Positions 34,050 through 42,980 of a stretch of DNA of 64,000 nt are shown here, one piece after another (positions within the stretch are counted from its first letter, which is position 1; each line of letters opens with the position of its first letter). The stretch is from Georgfuchsia sp049276455 (GTDB taxonomy: Bacteria > Pseudomonadota > Gammaproteobacteria > Burkholderiales > Rhodocyclaceae): NCBI GenBank assembly GCA_049276455.1, contig JBASWL010000271.1, forward strand, positions 1-64,000. The letters run 5' to 3'. The notes below the pieces were generated by a model. The model worked only from the letters and a program-made list of their open reading frames with translations, was not told the origin of the DNA and did no database searches. The position numbers and the translations under genes are program-made.

Positions 34050-34122
34050 GTTGGCGAAATCCGGCTATGGTCGGCTTTGTACTGCGGTAAAGTTTTTGCA
34101 GGAATCGGCCGTTATTGTCACT

Positions 34123-35358
34123 ATGCTGAAAAGGATAAGTGTCAAACACCTGCGCACGGGGATGTTTTTGCATGGGTTTTGCGGCTCATGGATGGAGCAC
34201 CCGTTCTGGCGCAGTGCATTTTTGCTCAAGGATCCAAAGGATATTGAGCATATCGTCGATTTCGGCATCAAGGAAGTCTGGATAGATATTGCCAAGGGTC
34301 TGGATGTTCCCGCTGCCCAGACCAGGGAAGAGTCGGAAAACAAGGTCGAGAAATCGCTTGTTTCCGTTGCCGCCGCGCCGGTCAGACAGATTGAGCCTGT
34401 TTCCCTTTCTGAAGAAATGAAGCGCGCAGCAAAAATCATTACCAGATCCAAGCAGGCGGTTGCATCGATGTTTCACGAGGCACGCATGGGCAGGGCACTG
34501 GATGCCGATGAGGCGCTGCCGCTGATTGAGGAAATAGCCGATTCGGTAACGCGCCACCAGGGCGCACTTATCAGCCTGGTGCGAATCAAGAACAAGGACG
34601 AGTACACCTACATGCACTCGGTGGCAGTAGGCGCACTGATGGTGGCGCTGGCTAGGCAGATGGGGCTAGGCGAAGCCGATACGATGACTTCGGGTCTTGC
34701 CGGTCTGTTGCACGATGTTGGCAAGATGATGATTCCCGACAAGGTGCTCAACAAGCCGGACAAGCTCACCGACGAGGAATTTACGCTGATCAAGACGCAT
34801 CCCGAGGAAGGGCACAGGCTTTTGCTCGAAGGCAGGAACATCAGCGAGGTGGTACTGGATGTTTGTCTGCATCATCATGAAAAGATCGAAGGCGGCGGTT
34901 ACCCGCACCGCTTGAATAAAGGGCAGATATCAGTGTTCGCCAAGATGAGCGCAGTGTGCGACGTCTATGACGCCATTACCTCCGACCGGCCTTACAAGAA
35001 AGGCTGGGATCCCGGCGAAGCGTTACGCAAGATGGCGGAATGGTCGTCGAGCCATTCTCATCTGGACGAAGCCGTCTTTCACGCCTTTGTCAAAAGTCTG
35101 GGAATATATCCCATTGGTTCTCTGGTCCGCCTGAAATCCGGCCGGCTGGGCATAGTCGTTGAGCAGACGGAAAAATCGCTGCTGACCCCCAGAGTGGGCG
35201 TGTTTTTTTCGATCAAATCGAACCTGCATCTGCCGCCGAAAATCGTCGATCTTTCGATCCCTGGCACACACGACAAAATAGAATCCGCTGAAAATCCGGA
35301 AAAGTGGAAATTCACGGGCTATGACAAATTGATGGGGTCGGTCGACCTTTGGGATTAG
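34123..35358 (+). CDS. HD-GYP cyclic-di-GMP phosphodiesterase with DUF3391
   Basis: A 411-residue cytosolic protein. The N-terminal DUF3391 (LKRISVKHLRTGMFLH, SWMEHPFWRSAFLL) is followed by an HD-GYP domain (about 130-330) with LLHDVGKMMIPDKVL and HHHEKIEGGGYPHRL; both metal and GYP motifs are present. The C-terminal part carries KSGRLGIVVEQTEKSLLTPRVGVFF. It should lower cyclic-di-GMP and favour swimming. The ATG at 34123 gives the complete DUF3391. A TAAA-N16-GCCGTTAT sequence at 34088-34115 resembles a FliA promoter but would leave almost no leader. Its stop faces the end of flgL. Confidence 0.88.
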   Translation: MLKRISVKHLRTGMFLHGFCGSWMEHPFWRSAFLLKDPKDIEHIVDFGIKEVWIDIAKGLDVPAAQTREESENKVEKSLVSVAAAPVRQIEPVSLSEEMKRAAKIITRSKQAVASMFHEARMGRALDADEALPLIEEIADSVTRHQGALISLVRIKNKDEYTYMHSVAVGALMVALARQMGLGEADTMTSGLAGLLHDVGKMMIPDKVLNKPDKLTDEEFTLIKTHPEEGHRLLLEGRNISEVVLDVCLHHHEKIEGGGYPHRLNKGQISVFAKMSAVCDVYDAITSDRPYKKGWDPGEALRKMAEWSSSHSHLDEAVFHAFVKSLGIYPIGSLVRLKSGRLGIVVEQTEKSLLTPRVGVFFSIKSNLHLPPKIVDLSIPGTHDKIESAENPEKWKFTGYDKLMGSVDLWD

Positions 35359-35404
35359 GACACCGTTGATTCTTGCCCTGCGGATTGCCTTCCGGCAATT
35401 GCCG

Positions 35405-36613
35405 TTACAGGTAGTTGAACAGGCTCAGCCCCGATACCTGGACAAACGACTTCTGCGCTGCCTCAAGGTTCAGCTGCTGCTGGGTAAGGTTGCTGATTGC
35501 CACGTTCAGGTCGACGTTTTGCAGCCGCGACAGGGTCTGCTGGTATTGGAATGAGCGATTGCTGCCCGCGCTTTGCAAGGCGTCGATTTCGTTGAGCTTG
35601 GCGCCGATCACGCCGCGTTGGGTCAATACGCTGCCCAAAGCCTGATCGAGATTGGTCAACCCCTGCTTCAAACCGTTCGTCAGCCGGGCCGAACCGCCGG
35701 AGGCATCCACCGGGGTTTGCAGCAGATTGACCAGATCCTGTACCGTCTTGAAAATGCTTTGGTCTTTGCCGGGAGTGACGCTGAATTTATCGCCATTGGC
35801 TGGGGCACCTTCGAGTACGATATCCATGCCATCGAAACGGATCGAGTCGCCGCTGGAATAGGTTTGCGCTGACAGGAGCGTTGTATTGGTAGTGGCATCG
35901 ACGACATCGTAGGTCGTCGTGCCGGCGCTGATGGAAAAGTTGATGCTGTAATTGTGCCCGGTGAGGCTGGATGGATCAATCACCGAACCGGGGTTGATGA
36001 GTCCGTTGCCGCTGTTGCCCGCGACATCGCTGGTCACAAACCTGCCATTGCCGCTCGGTATGCGGGTAAACACATCGGCGCCGGAAATGCTGACGCCCAT
36101 CTGGCGTGAGCTATCCACCTGAATTAGTCGCTGACCGTCGTCGCCGTTGTATTGCACCCCGCCCGGCCCCGAGGTGAAAGGTTGTGACTGCGACTGGTAG
36201 CCTGCAAAAAGATAGCGGCCCTGGCCGTCGGTAGCATTCGCCGCCCCTTGCAGTTCACTGAGAGCGCTTGAAAGCTGGGCGGCGAGGCTGGCACGGTCAG
36301 CGTCCGAAAGAATTCCACTGCCGGCATTGACTGCGATGGTGCGGACGTTGGTGATAATGCTGGAAACCTGGGCCAGGCTGCTTTCTACCAGCGACAGGGT
36401 ATCCGTGGCCGCGCTTCGGTTGGCCGAGTACTGCGTATTCATGGCATCGGCCTGGGTTACATCGAGGGCTTGCGCGGCGGCAACCGGATCATCGGCAGGG
36501 GACAGGGTTCGCTTGCCTGTGCTCACCTGCTGCTGGGTTTTCAGCATTTGCGCCTCATTGCGCAGTATTGCGCTCAACCCTTGGTTGTGGAGTGTATTGG
36601 TGCTGATCCGCAT
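35405..36613 (-). CDS. flgL: Flagellar hook-filament junction protein FlgL (HAP3)
   Basis: A 402-residue flagellin-like protein. The N-terminus MRISTNTLHNQGLSAILRNEAQMLKTQQQVSTGKR and C-terminus (LQNVDLNVAISNLTQQQLNLEAAQKSFVQVSGLSLFNYL) are typical. It ends the flgBCDEFGHIJKL order. It is preceded by a 168-bp leader related to that of fliE, with an AAGGAAA site. Confidence 0.96.
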   Translation of the reverse strand: MRISTNTLHNQGLSAILRNEAQMLKTQQQVSTGKRTLSPADDPVAAAQALDVTQADAMNTQYSANRSAATDTLSLVESSLAQVSSIITNVRTIAVNAGSGILSDADRASLAAQLSSALSELQGAANATDGQGRYLFAGYQSQSQPFTSGPGGVQYNGDDGQRLIQVDSSRQMGVSISGADVFTRIPSGNGRFVTSDVAGNSGNGLINPGSVIDPSSLTGHNYSINFSISAGTTTYDVVDATTNTTLLSAQTYSSGDSIRFDGMDIVLEGAPANGDKFSVTPGKDQSIFKTVQDLVNLLQTPVDASGGSARLTNGLKQGLTNLDQALGSVLTQRGVIGAKLNEIDALQSAGSNRSFQYQQTLSRLQNVDLNVAISNLTQQQLNLEAAQKSFVQVSGLSLFNYL

Positions 36614-36667
36614 GGCGCTGTTTCCTTGTTAACGTGAATAACCAGAACCAGCGCCCGGTGTGATATC

Positions 36668-36749
36668 GAGCGCAGCGAGCTGATTGGCAGCCCCGCCCCG
36701 GGGCGGGGTATGGGGGTGGGGGGCGTTCAATTTGTCTTTACGCTTTTTC
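36668..36749 (-). repeat. GC-rich hairpin repeat in the flgL leader (copy D)
   Basis: Contains AGCCCCGCCCC / GGGGCGGGG arms, a G-rich tract and GTTCAATTTG, matching 18043-18123 in content and order. It is located between flgK and flgL on the minus strand. It may cap the flgK transcript or serve as a shared cis element. Confidence 0.7.
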
Positions 36750-36781
36750 ATCCTCGGAGGTGGCGCTGGCGATCATGCGAG

Positions 36782-38683
36782 TTAGCCCAGTTGCAAAATG
36801 GAATCAAACAACTTCCCCGCCATCGCCATGACCTTGGCCGAGGCTTGATAGGCCTGCTGATAGCGCATCAACTGCGCGGCTTCCTCGTCGAGATTGACAC
36901 CCGAGAATGACTCGCGCGCGGCTGTCGCCTGAGTCACCAGTGCCACCTGTGCAGTGCTGGTGACATCCAGTTCATGCGTCTTGTTGCCTATCCTGCCGAC
37001 CAGATTGCCATAGGCTGACTGAAAACTCATCGTGCCACCGACTGAATTTGCGGTCTGCAGTCCGGCGAGCAGCAGGGCATTACGATTATCGGCAACACCG
37101 ACCGTGTTCTTGACTATGCTGAAGGCATCTCCTGGCGCCGGGGTGCCACTGATCTGCACTGTCCAGCCGTTGTAGGAAATATTGCCTCCCGGCAGATAGG
37201 CCACGCCAGTGGCTGGAATGCCGGTTCCCGTACCGCTGACATCGAACGTGCCTGCGCCGGTAAATGTCAGCGTGACCGACTGCTGCAGGTTGGCATTGGC
37301 TGGCGGCGGCCCGTTCACAACACCGGCACTGATCTGTCCGCTGCCGCTATTGCCAGCGCCCTGCATTGCCCGGATCGGCGCCGCCAAAGCGAGTTTGGCT
37401 ACATTGGCAATTGCAACGGAAATGGATCCGGCCCCCGCCAGGGTCGGGCGTATCAAAAATTCGTCGCCCGCCGTCGCAGTACCCGATGTGAGCGTGAGCG
37501 TGACACCGTCGACCGTCTGCGGCATTGATGCGAAGGTCTGCTGGCTGCCATCGGACAATCGGGTAAGCGTATAAACCGTACCATCGAAACCCAGCCTGTA
37601 GTCGCTGGTCGTCAACGCACCGGAATCACTCAGGGCTGCGGCAATTATGGCGCTGCCGGCATTTTTTGAGCTCGCTGAGATCTGTGGTCCGCCGATATTG
37701 AAAAAATTCCCGCCGAGCGCTCCATTGATATCCTGGCCGAGTTGATGCTGCTGATTGAAGGTATCGGCAAGCGTCATCGCCACACGTCCCATCATGTTGC
37801 GTGTCGGGTCCAGCGTTTCGCTGCGGAAAGCGAGAAGGCCGCCAAGATTGCCTCCCTGAAACCCCGATTCGGGCAGTGAAATGGCGCCCCCGGGACTGGC
37901 ATAGCCAATCTGGACCCGCCCCGGATCTGTGGGCGAGTTAACTGTGTTAAGTGCATAGGACGCCGATCCCAATACCAGCGCCTGGCCATTACCGATAAAA
38001 ACATTGCAGGTGCCGTCGCCCTGCGCCAGAACCGTAACCTTGACCTCCTTGTTCAAATCGGCAATCAAGGCATCACGCTGATCGAGCAGATCGTTGGCTG
38101 GCTGGTTATTGACGCCGGACTGCGCCAACACGATTCTCTTGTTGAGCTGTGCAATCTGCTGCGCATAGGAATTGATGCTGACAACGCTGGACTTTATTTG
38201 ACCATTGATCGCCTCGCCCATCAGCGCAAGATTTTGATCCATCGAATTGAACACGGCCGCAAGAGAATCGCCTGCATTCAGTACCGCCTGACGCGAAGTC
38301 GAGTCCGCCGGATTATTGGCGGCTGTCTGCAGGGCGCTGAAAAAACCCTGCAGTACCGGCGACAATCCGGTGTTTGAATCTCCCAGCATGTTGTCAATCT
38401 GCTGAATCTGGTTGTAGTAGGTCGAAAGCTGACTGCTGTCGGCCTGAGAAGCGAGAACCTGGTGATCGAGAAACTCACTGTAGAGGCGCTGGATCGTGCT
38501 GACCTGGGTTCCCTGGCCGATGAATCCCGTGCCGGTCGAGACTGCCGTTTGCGTGGTCTGGACCACCTGCTGCCGGTTGAAGCCGGGCGTAGACACATTG
38601 GAGATATTGTGTCCGGTCGTGGCGAGGCCCATCTGGGCGGCATTGAGTCCCGACAATCCGGCGTTGAGAATTCCGATGGCCAC
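36782..38683 (-). CDS. flgK: Flagellar hook-associated protein FlgK (HAP1)
   Basis: A 633-residue junction protein. The N-terminal rod motif IGILNAGLSGLNAAQMGLATTGHNISNVSTPGFNRQ and the C-terminal SGVNLDEEAAQLMRYQQAYQASAKVM are diagnostic. The middle contains a large variable region (about 330-560). A longer-than-usual product (Salmonella FlgK is about 550 residues) reflects this insert. It follows flgJ by 28 bp. Confidence 0.96.
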   Translation of the reverse strand: MAIGILNAGLSGLNAAQMGLATTGHNISNVSTPGFNRQQVVQTTQTAVSTGTGFIGQGTQVSTIQRLYSEFLDHQVLASQADSSQLSTYYNQIQQIDNMLGDSNTGLSPVLQGFFSALQTAANNPADSTSRQAVLNAGDSLAAVFNSMDQNLALMGEAINGQIKSSVVSINSYAQQIAQLNKRIVLAQSGVNNQPANDLLDQRDALIADLNKEVKVTVLAQGDGTCNVFIGNGQALVLGSASYALNTVNSPTDPGRVQIGYASPGGAISLPESGFQGGNLGGLLAFRSETLDPTRNMMGRVAMTLADTFNQQHQLGQDINGALGGNFFNIGGPQISASSKNAGSAIIAAALSDSGALTTSDYRLGFDGTVYTLTRLSDGSQQTFASMPQTVDGVTLTLTSGTATAGDEFLIRPTLAGAGSISVAIANVAKLALAAPIRAMQGAGNSGSGQISAGVVNGPPPANANLQQSVTLTFTGAGTFDVSGTGTGIPATGVAYLPGGNISYNGWTVQISGTPAPGDAFSIVKNTVGVADNRNALLLAGLQTANSVGGTMSFQSAYGNLVGRIGNKTHELDVTSTAQVALVTQATAARESFSGVNLDEEAAQLMRYQQAYQASAKVMAMAGKLFDSILQLG

Positions 38684-38711
38684 TATGTCCTCCTCAATAT
38701 CTGCATGGGGC

Positions 38712-39587
38712 TTATCCCATCAGGCTCTGGCGCAGGGTGCTGCCCTGCAGGATGCGATTCAGCTTTTCCGCATACATCGGATCGGTGGCATAACCCGCCT
38801 GCTGAAGTCCTGTGGCAAACCCGGTTGGGTCATTGCCGTGCTGAATCACCGACGCGTAACGCGGATTGCTTCTTAGCATGTTGGCGTAGTCCCTGAACCC
38901 TTCGGCATAGGATGAGTAAGCCCTGAACTTTTCCACCGACTTTTGTGCCACGCCATTAACATATTCGGTAGTGGTCGCCTCGACTACCGGCCCGTTCCAT
39001 CCGCGGCCGGCCTTGATGCCGAACAGGTTATGGCTGGGGCTGCCGTCCGCCGTGCGAATTTCGGCTTTGCCCCAACCGCTTTCCAGCGCCGCGTGGCCAA
39101 TCATGAAATGCGCTGAAATACCGGTGCTACGACTCGCCTCGACGGCATGCGGCCACAACCGATTGACAAAATTGCTGGCAGGCGAATGCGGCGGCGTCTT
39201 GTCTGAAACTGCGTTTGCGCCGTCCATCGCATTGGGTGCGACCGCCGTGGCAGCGGCAGTTCCAGGCAGTGCCTGCCCCCGCGTTTGTTGTGGTTTCAAC
39301 TGGCGCATCATCACATCGGCCAGTCCTATGCCCTTGGTCGATAGCGATTGCGACAACTGCTGGTCCAGCATCGAGGTGAATTGCCTGGTCTGCTCACTGT
39401 CGAACATGCCATCCTGATCGACCGAATCGCGCATGCTCTTGAGCATCATGTTCATGAACACTGCCTCGAATTGCTGTGCCGCCGACTTGAGCGCGGCATC
39501 CGGATCGGTCTTGGCCTTGAGCCGCAGATCGGCGATGCCCTGGACGTCGAGCGCAAAACCGCGGGTGGAATTAGTGGCGTCAATCAT
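38712..39587 (-). CDS. flgJ: Flagellar rod cap/peptidoglycan hydrolase FlgJ
   Basis: A 291-residue dual-domain protein. The N-terminal rod-cap domain (about 20-110: AAQQFEAVFMNMMLKSMRDSV) is joined to a C-terminal glucosaminidase domain (HFMIGHAALESGWGKAEI with the catalytic Glu, NLFGIKAGRGW, FRAYSSYAEGFRDYANML). It opens the cell wall for rod growth in the periplasm. It overlaps flgI by 4 bp. Confidence 0.95.
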   Translation of the reverse strand: MIDATNSTRGFALDVQGIADLRLKAKTDPDAALKSAAQQFEAVFMNMMLKSMRDSVDQDGMFDSEQTRQFTSMLDQQLSQSLSTKGIGLADVMMRQLKPQQTRGQALPGTAAATAVAPNAMDGANAVSDKTPPHSPASNFVNRLWPHAVEASRSTGISAHFMIGHAALESGWGKAEIRTADGSPSHNLFGIKAGRGWNGPVVEATTTEYVNGVAQKSVEKFRAYSSYAEGFRDYANMLRSNPRYASVIQHGNDPTGFATGLQQAGYATDPMYAEKLNRILQGSTLRQSLMG

Positions 39588-40708
39588 ATGATTTCCAGAT
39601 CGGCGCGCAGCGCACCCGACGCTTTCATGGCTTGCAGGATCGAGAGCAGATCCTGCGGCGTGGCGCCGATCGAGTTCAACGCCTTGACTACATCGGCCAG
39701 CGACACGCCTTTCAGCATCACCAGACTGCCGGCGTCCTGGTGGATTTCGATTTGCGAACGATGGGCCTGCACCGTCTGTCCTCCCGACGACAGGGGGCCG
39801 GGCTGGCTGATCACCGGCTCGGTCGTGATGATGACGGAAAGATTGCCATGGGCCACGGCGCAGCTATCCACACTGACGGACTGGTTCATCACCACCGACC
39901 CGGTACGCGCATTGATGATGACCTTGGCCATGCTAGCCGCAGGAATGACTTCGAGACTTTCCATGCGCGACAGAAAGGCAACCCGCTGGTTGGGATCGGA
40001 TGGCGCACGCACTTCGATGACGCGCCCGTCCAGCGCCGCCGCCGCATTGCCGCCCAGATCCTGATTGATGGCATCGACCACACGTCGCGCCGTGGTGAAA
40101 TCGGTGGTGTTGAGTTCGAGGTGAACGAACTCGCCTTGTCCGAGTGGCGTCGCCACAGCACGTTCGACGGTAGCGCCTCCCGCGATGCGCCCGACGCCGA
40201 GCTGATTCACTTGAACTTTGCTGCCGTTCGCCGATTCACCCGCCCCGCCGACCAGCAAATTGCCCTGCGCCATGGCATAGACCTGGCCATCAGCACCTTT
40301 AAGTGGCGCCAGCAGCAGCGTTCCGCCGCGCAGGCTCTTGGCATTGCCCATCGACGACACCGTGACATCAATGGTCTGACCCGGCTTGGCGAATGCGGGC
40401 AAGTTGGCCGTAACCATGACCGCCGCCACGTTCTTGAGCTGGAGACTGGTTCCCGGCGGAAGATTCACGCCCAGTTGCGACAGCATGCTGATCATGCTCT
40501 GAACGGTGAATGGCGTCTGCGTGGTCTGATCGCCGCTGCCGTCGAGGCCGACCACCAGCCCGTAACCCACCAGCTGATTGACGCGAACGCCCTGAATGCT
40601 GGCCAGGTCCTTGATGCGTTCGGCATGTGACAACAGCGGCATGAGCGAAAGCAATGCTGTGGCCAGGATCAAGCGGCACAGCACATGCGGAAATATTGGT
40701 TTATTCAT
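39584..40708 (-). CDS. flgI: Flagellar P-ring protein FlgI
   Basis: A 374-residue periplasmic ring protein. The signal peptide (LILATALLSLMPLLSHA) is followed by ERIKDLASIQGVRVNQLVGYGLVVGLDGSGDQ, the FlgI hallmark. It continues to GVSLADVVKALNSIGATPQDLLSILQAMKASGAL at the C-terminus. Confidence 0.97.
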   Translation of the reverse strand: MNKPIFPHVLCRLILATALLSLMPLLSHAERIKDLASIQGVRVNQLVGYGLVVGLDGSGDQTTQTPFTVQSMISMLSQLGVNLPPGTSLQLKNVAAVMVTANLPAFAKPGQTIDVTVSSMGNAKSLRGGTLLLAPLKGADGQVYAMAQGNLLVGGAGESANGSKVQVNQLGVGRIAGGATVERAVATPLGQGEFVHLELNTTDFTTARRVVDAINQDLGGNAAAALDGRVIEVRAPSDPNQRVAFLSRMESLEVIPAASMAKVIINARTGSVVMNQSVSVDSCAVAHGNLSVIITTEPVISQPGPLSSGGQTVQAHRSQIEIHQDAGSLVMLKGVSLADVVKALNSIGATPQDLLSILQAMKASGALRADLEII

Positions 40709-40721
40709 GTCGGCATCCTGC

Positions 40722-41405
40722 TCAGAAGGGAAGGAAGCTCAGGAAGAAGCGCGACAGCCAACCCATGGTCTGAGCTTCCTGAATGTAGCCATCGCCCTTG
40801 TATTCGATGCGTGCATCCGCAATCTGGCTCGATTGCACCGTATTGCCCGTGCCTATGGATATTGGGTTGACGACACCGGATATGCGAATGGTCTCGGTAC
40901 CCTGCGCCAGCGCAATCTGTTTCTCGCCGCCGACCATCAGGTTGCCGTTGGGCAGAACTTCCAGAACCGTCACGCTGATGGTGCCGGTAAATACATTGCT
41001 GGCCGAGCTGCCGCCCTTGCCGTCGAACTTGTTGTCTGAGCTGGCCGAAACGTTGGCGCCCTGGAACGACTTTCCGGGCAGGCCCTGTACGGTGGGCACG
41101 CTTGCGCTGAGGCTGCCGCTCTTCTCGGCCTGGCTTTCCGCCGTCTTGCTGGCGTTGATATTCTCTGCAATCACTACCACCAGCGTATCGCCAACGTAGC
41201 GCGCGCGACGATCCTCGAACATCGGCCGATAGCTCGCGGTCTGGAAGATTGCGCCGTTTGCCTGCGGCGCCGGAGCAGCCGCCGCCGGCCGCGCGGAAAC
41301 CGGCTGGGTGACGATGCTCCTGGAAAAGACGGAACAGCCGGAGAGCATCAGAATAAACATTCCGATGACAATTGCGTTGCGCTCGTACATGGCCAGCTGC
41401 ATCAT
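40722..41405 (-). CDS. flgH: Flagellar L-ring lipoprotein FlgH
   Basis: A 227-residue outer-membrane lipoprotein. The lipobox LMLSGC is at about 18-23. The mature part has FEDRRARYVGDTLVVVIAE, then GTISVTVLEVLPNGNLMVGGEKQI and IRISGVVNPISI, typical of FlgH. Its ATG overlaps the last base of the flgG stop. Confidence 0.96.
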   Translation of the reverse strand: MMQLAMYERNAIVIGMFILMLSGCSVFSRSIVTQPVSARPAAAAPAPQANGAIFQTASYRPMFEDRRARYVGDTLVVVIAENINASKTAESQAEKSGSLSASVPTVQGLPGKSFQGANVSASSDNKFDGKGGSSASNVFTGTISVTVLEVLPNGNLMVGGEKQIALAQGTETIRISGVVNPISIGTGNTVQSSQIADARIEYKGDGYIQEAQTMGWLSRFFLSFLPF

Positions 41406-42187
41406 TACATTTGCGAAAGACGCTGCAGCATCTGATCCGAAATCGTCACTGCCTTGGAATTGATTTCATAGGCGCGCTGGGTCTGGATCATGTTCACCAA
41501 CTCCTCGACGACATTGACGTTGGACGTTTCGGCATAGCCCTGATTCAGCAACCCCAGGCCGTTGCTTCCCGGTGAGCCGTTGCTGGCAGTGCCTGACGCT
41601 GCGGTTTCGAGATAGAGATTCTCGCCATGGCTCTGCATGCCAGCCGGATTGATGAAATTGGCAAGCTGTAGCGTTCCCAGCTGCACAGGCGTCGCAGAAC
41701 CTGACTGGGTCGCGCTGATCGTGCCATCTTTGCCGATGGTGACGCTGAGGGTGTTAGCCGGAATCGTGATGGCGGGTTGCACCTGATAGCCGCTGGAGGT
41801 CACCAGTTGCCCCTGGCTGTTGACCTGGAACGAACCATCGCGAGTGTAGGCGGTAGTGCCATCGGGCAACAGTACCTGGAAGAATCCGGGGCCTTGAATG
41901 GCTGCATCGAGCGAATTGCCGGTTTGCTGCAAGTTGCCCTGCGTAAAAATGCGTTCCGTGGCGACCGGTCTGACACCGGTGCCAATCTGCAACCCCGACG
42001 GCAACTGATTCTGCTGCGAAGACTGGGCGCCGGGTTGACGCAAGGTCTGATACAGCAAATCCTCGAATACGGCACGCGATCGCTTGAAGCCGTTGGTGCT
42101 GACGTTCGCCAGATTGTTGGCGATCACGTCCATCTGCGTCTGTTGGGCATCCAGTCCGGTTTTCGAAATCCATAGCGAACGGATCAT
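41405..42187 (-). CDS. flgG: Flagellar distal rod protein FlgG
   Basis: A 260-residue protein with the N-terminal rod motif (LWISKTGLDAQQTQMDVIANNLANVSTNGFKR). DSLDAAIQGPGFFQVLLPDG-type core and C-terminal ETSNVNVVEELVNMIQTQRAYEINSKAV complete the rod family pattern. Length and order identify FlgG. Confidence 0.96.
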   Translation of the reverse strand: MIRSLWISKTGLDAQQTQMDVIANNLANVSTNGFKRSRAVFEDLLYQTLRQPGAQSSQQNQLPSGLQIGTGVRPVATERIFTQGNLQQTGNSLDAAIQGPGFFQVLLPDGTTAYTRDGSFQVNSQGQLVTSSGYQVQPAITIPANTLSVTIGKDGTISATQSGSATPVQLGTLQLANFINPAGMQSHGENLYLETAASGTASNGSPGSNGLGLLNQGYAETSNVNVVEELVNMIQTQRAYEINSKAVTISDQMLQRLSQM

Positions 42188-42197
42188 CTCTTTCTCC

Positions 42198-42932
42198 TTA
42201 AACTTTCAATAATTGGCTGGCCTGCTGCGCATTCTTGTCGGCGGTCTGCATCAGTTTCATCTGCATGTCGAACTGCCGCGCCAGTGCGATCATGCTGACC
42301 ATGGTTTCAACGGCATTGACATTGCTGCCTTCGAGCGCACCAGGCGCCAACACGACGCTGCTGTCGGCTTCGGCAGTGCCGCTGCTTAACCGAAACAGCC
42401 CGTCGGCACCCTTGCTGAGCAGGTTCTGTTCCGGATTGACCAGTTTGATGCGTCCCAGGGTAACAACCGAGCTTGGTTTCGATCCGACCGGTACGCCGGA
42501 AACCGTGCCATCGGTGGCGATGGTGACAACGGTATCGGCCGGAATCGCGATCAGTCCGCCATCGCCCATGACGTTGAGGCCGCTCGCGGTTTGCAACACG
42601 CCATTGGGACTGATCTGGAATGCGCCGTTACGGGTATAGGCTTCGGCGCCATCCGTGGCCTGTACCGCAATCCAGCCCTGCCCCTGCACCGCCACGTCGA
42701 GGTTGTTGCCGGTAGTATTGATGGCGCCGGGCGTGAAATCCGAACCTGCGGTCGAATCGACCACGAAACTGCGCGTCGCCAAACCGTCCCCGCGCGTTGC
42801 CACTTCGCGAAACACGCTGGTGTCGGCGCGGTATCCGGTGGTCGCGACATTGGCCAGATTGTGGGCAACCGCCGCCTGCTGACTGAGAATGTGCTCGGCG
42901 CCGGTCATGGCAACATAAATCATGCGGTCCAT
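42198..42932 (-). CDS. flgF: Flagellar proximal rod protein FlgF
   Basis: A 244-residue rod protein (MDRMIYVAMTGAEHILSQQAAVAHNLANVATTGYRAD, LEGSNVNAVETMVSMIALARQFDMQ). It is slightly shorter than FlgG and precedes it, as in the conserved order. A short gap with AGGAG-like sequence precedes flgG. Confidence 0.95.
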   Translation of the reverse strand: MDRMIYVAMTGAEHILSQQAAVAHNLANVATTGYRADTSVFREVATRGDGLATRSFVVDSTAGSDFTPGAINTTGNNLDVAVQGQGWIAVQATDGAEAYTRNGAFQISPNGVLQTASGLNVMGDGGLIAIPADTVVTIATDGTVSGVPVGSKPSSVVTLGRIKLVNPEQNLLSKGADGLFRLSSGTAEADSSVVLAPGALEGSNVNAVETMVSMIALARQFDMQMKLMQTADKNAQQASQLLKV

Positions 42933-42980
42933 TGTTTCCTCCGTCAGTAGCCAAACGCGGATTGCATTGCTTCAACCACG

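Noticed and set aside
30000..34100. Integron integrase or other recombinase in the island
   Set aside because: None of the proteins here has tyrosine recombinase or transposase motifs; the cluster appears to lack its own integrase in this window.
34088..34115. FliA promoter for the HD-GYP gene
   Set aside because: The TAAA and GCCGTTAT boxes are 16 bp apart and the predicted start coincides with the ATG, so it was kept only as a remark and not as a feature.
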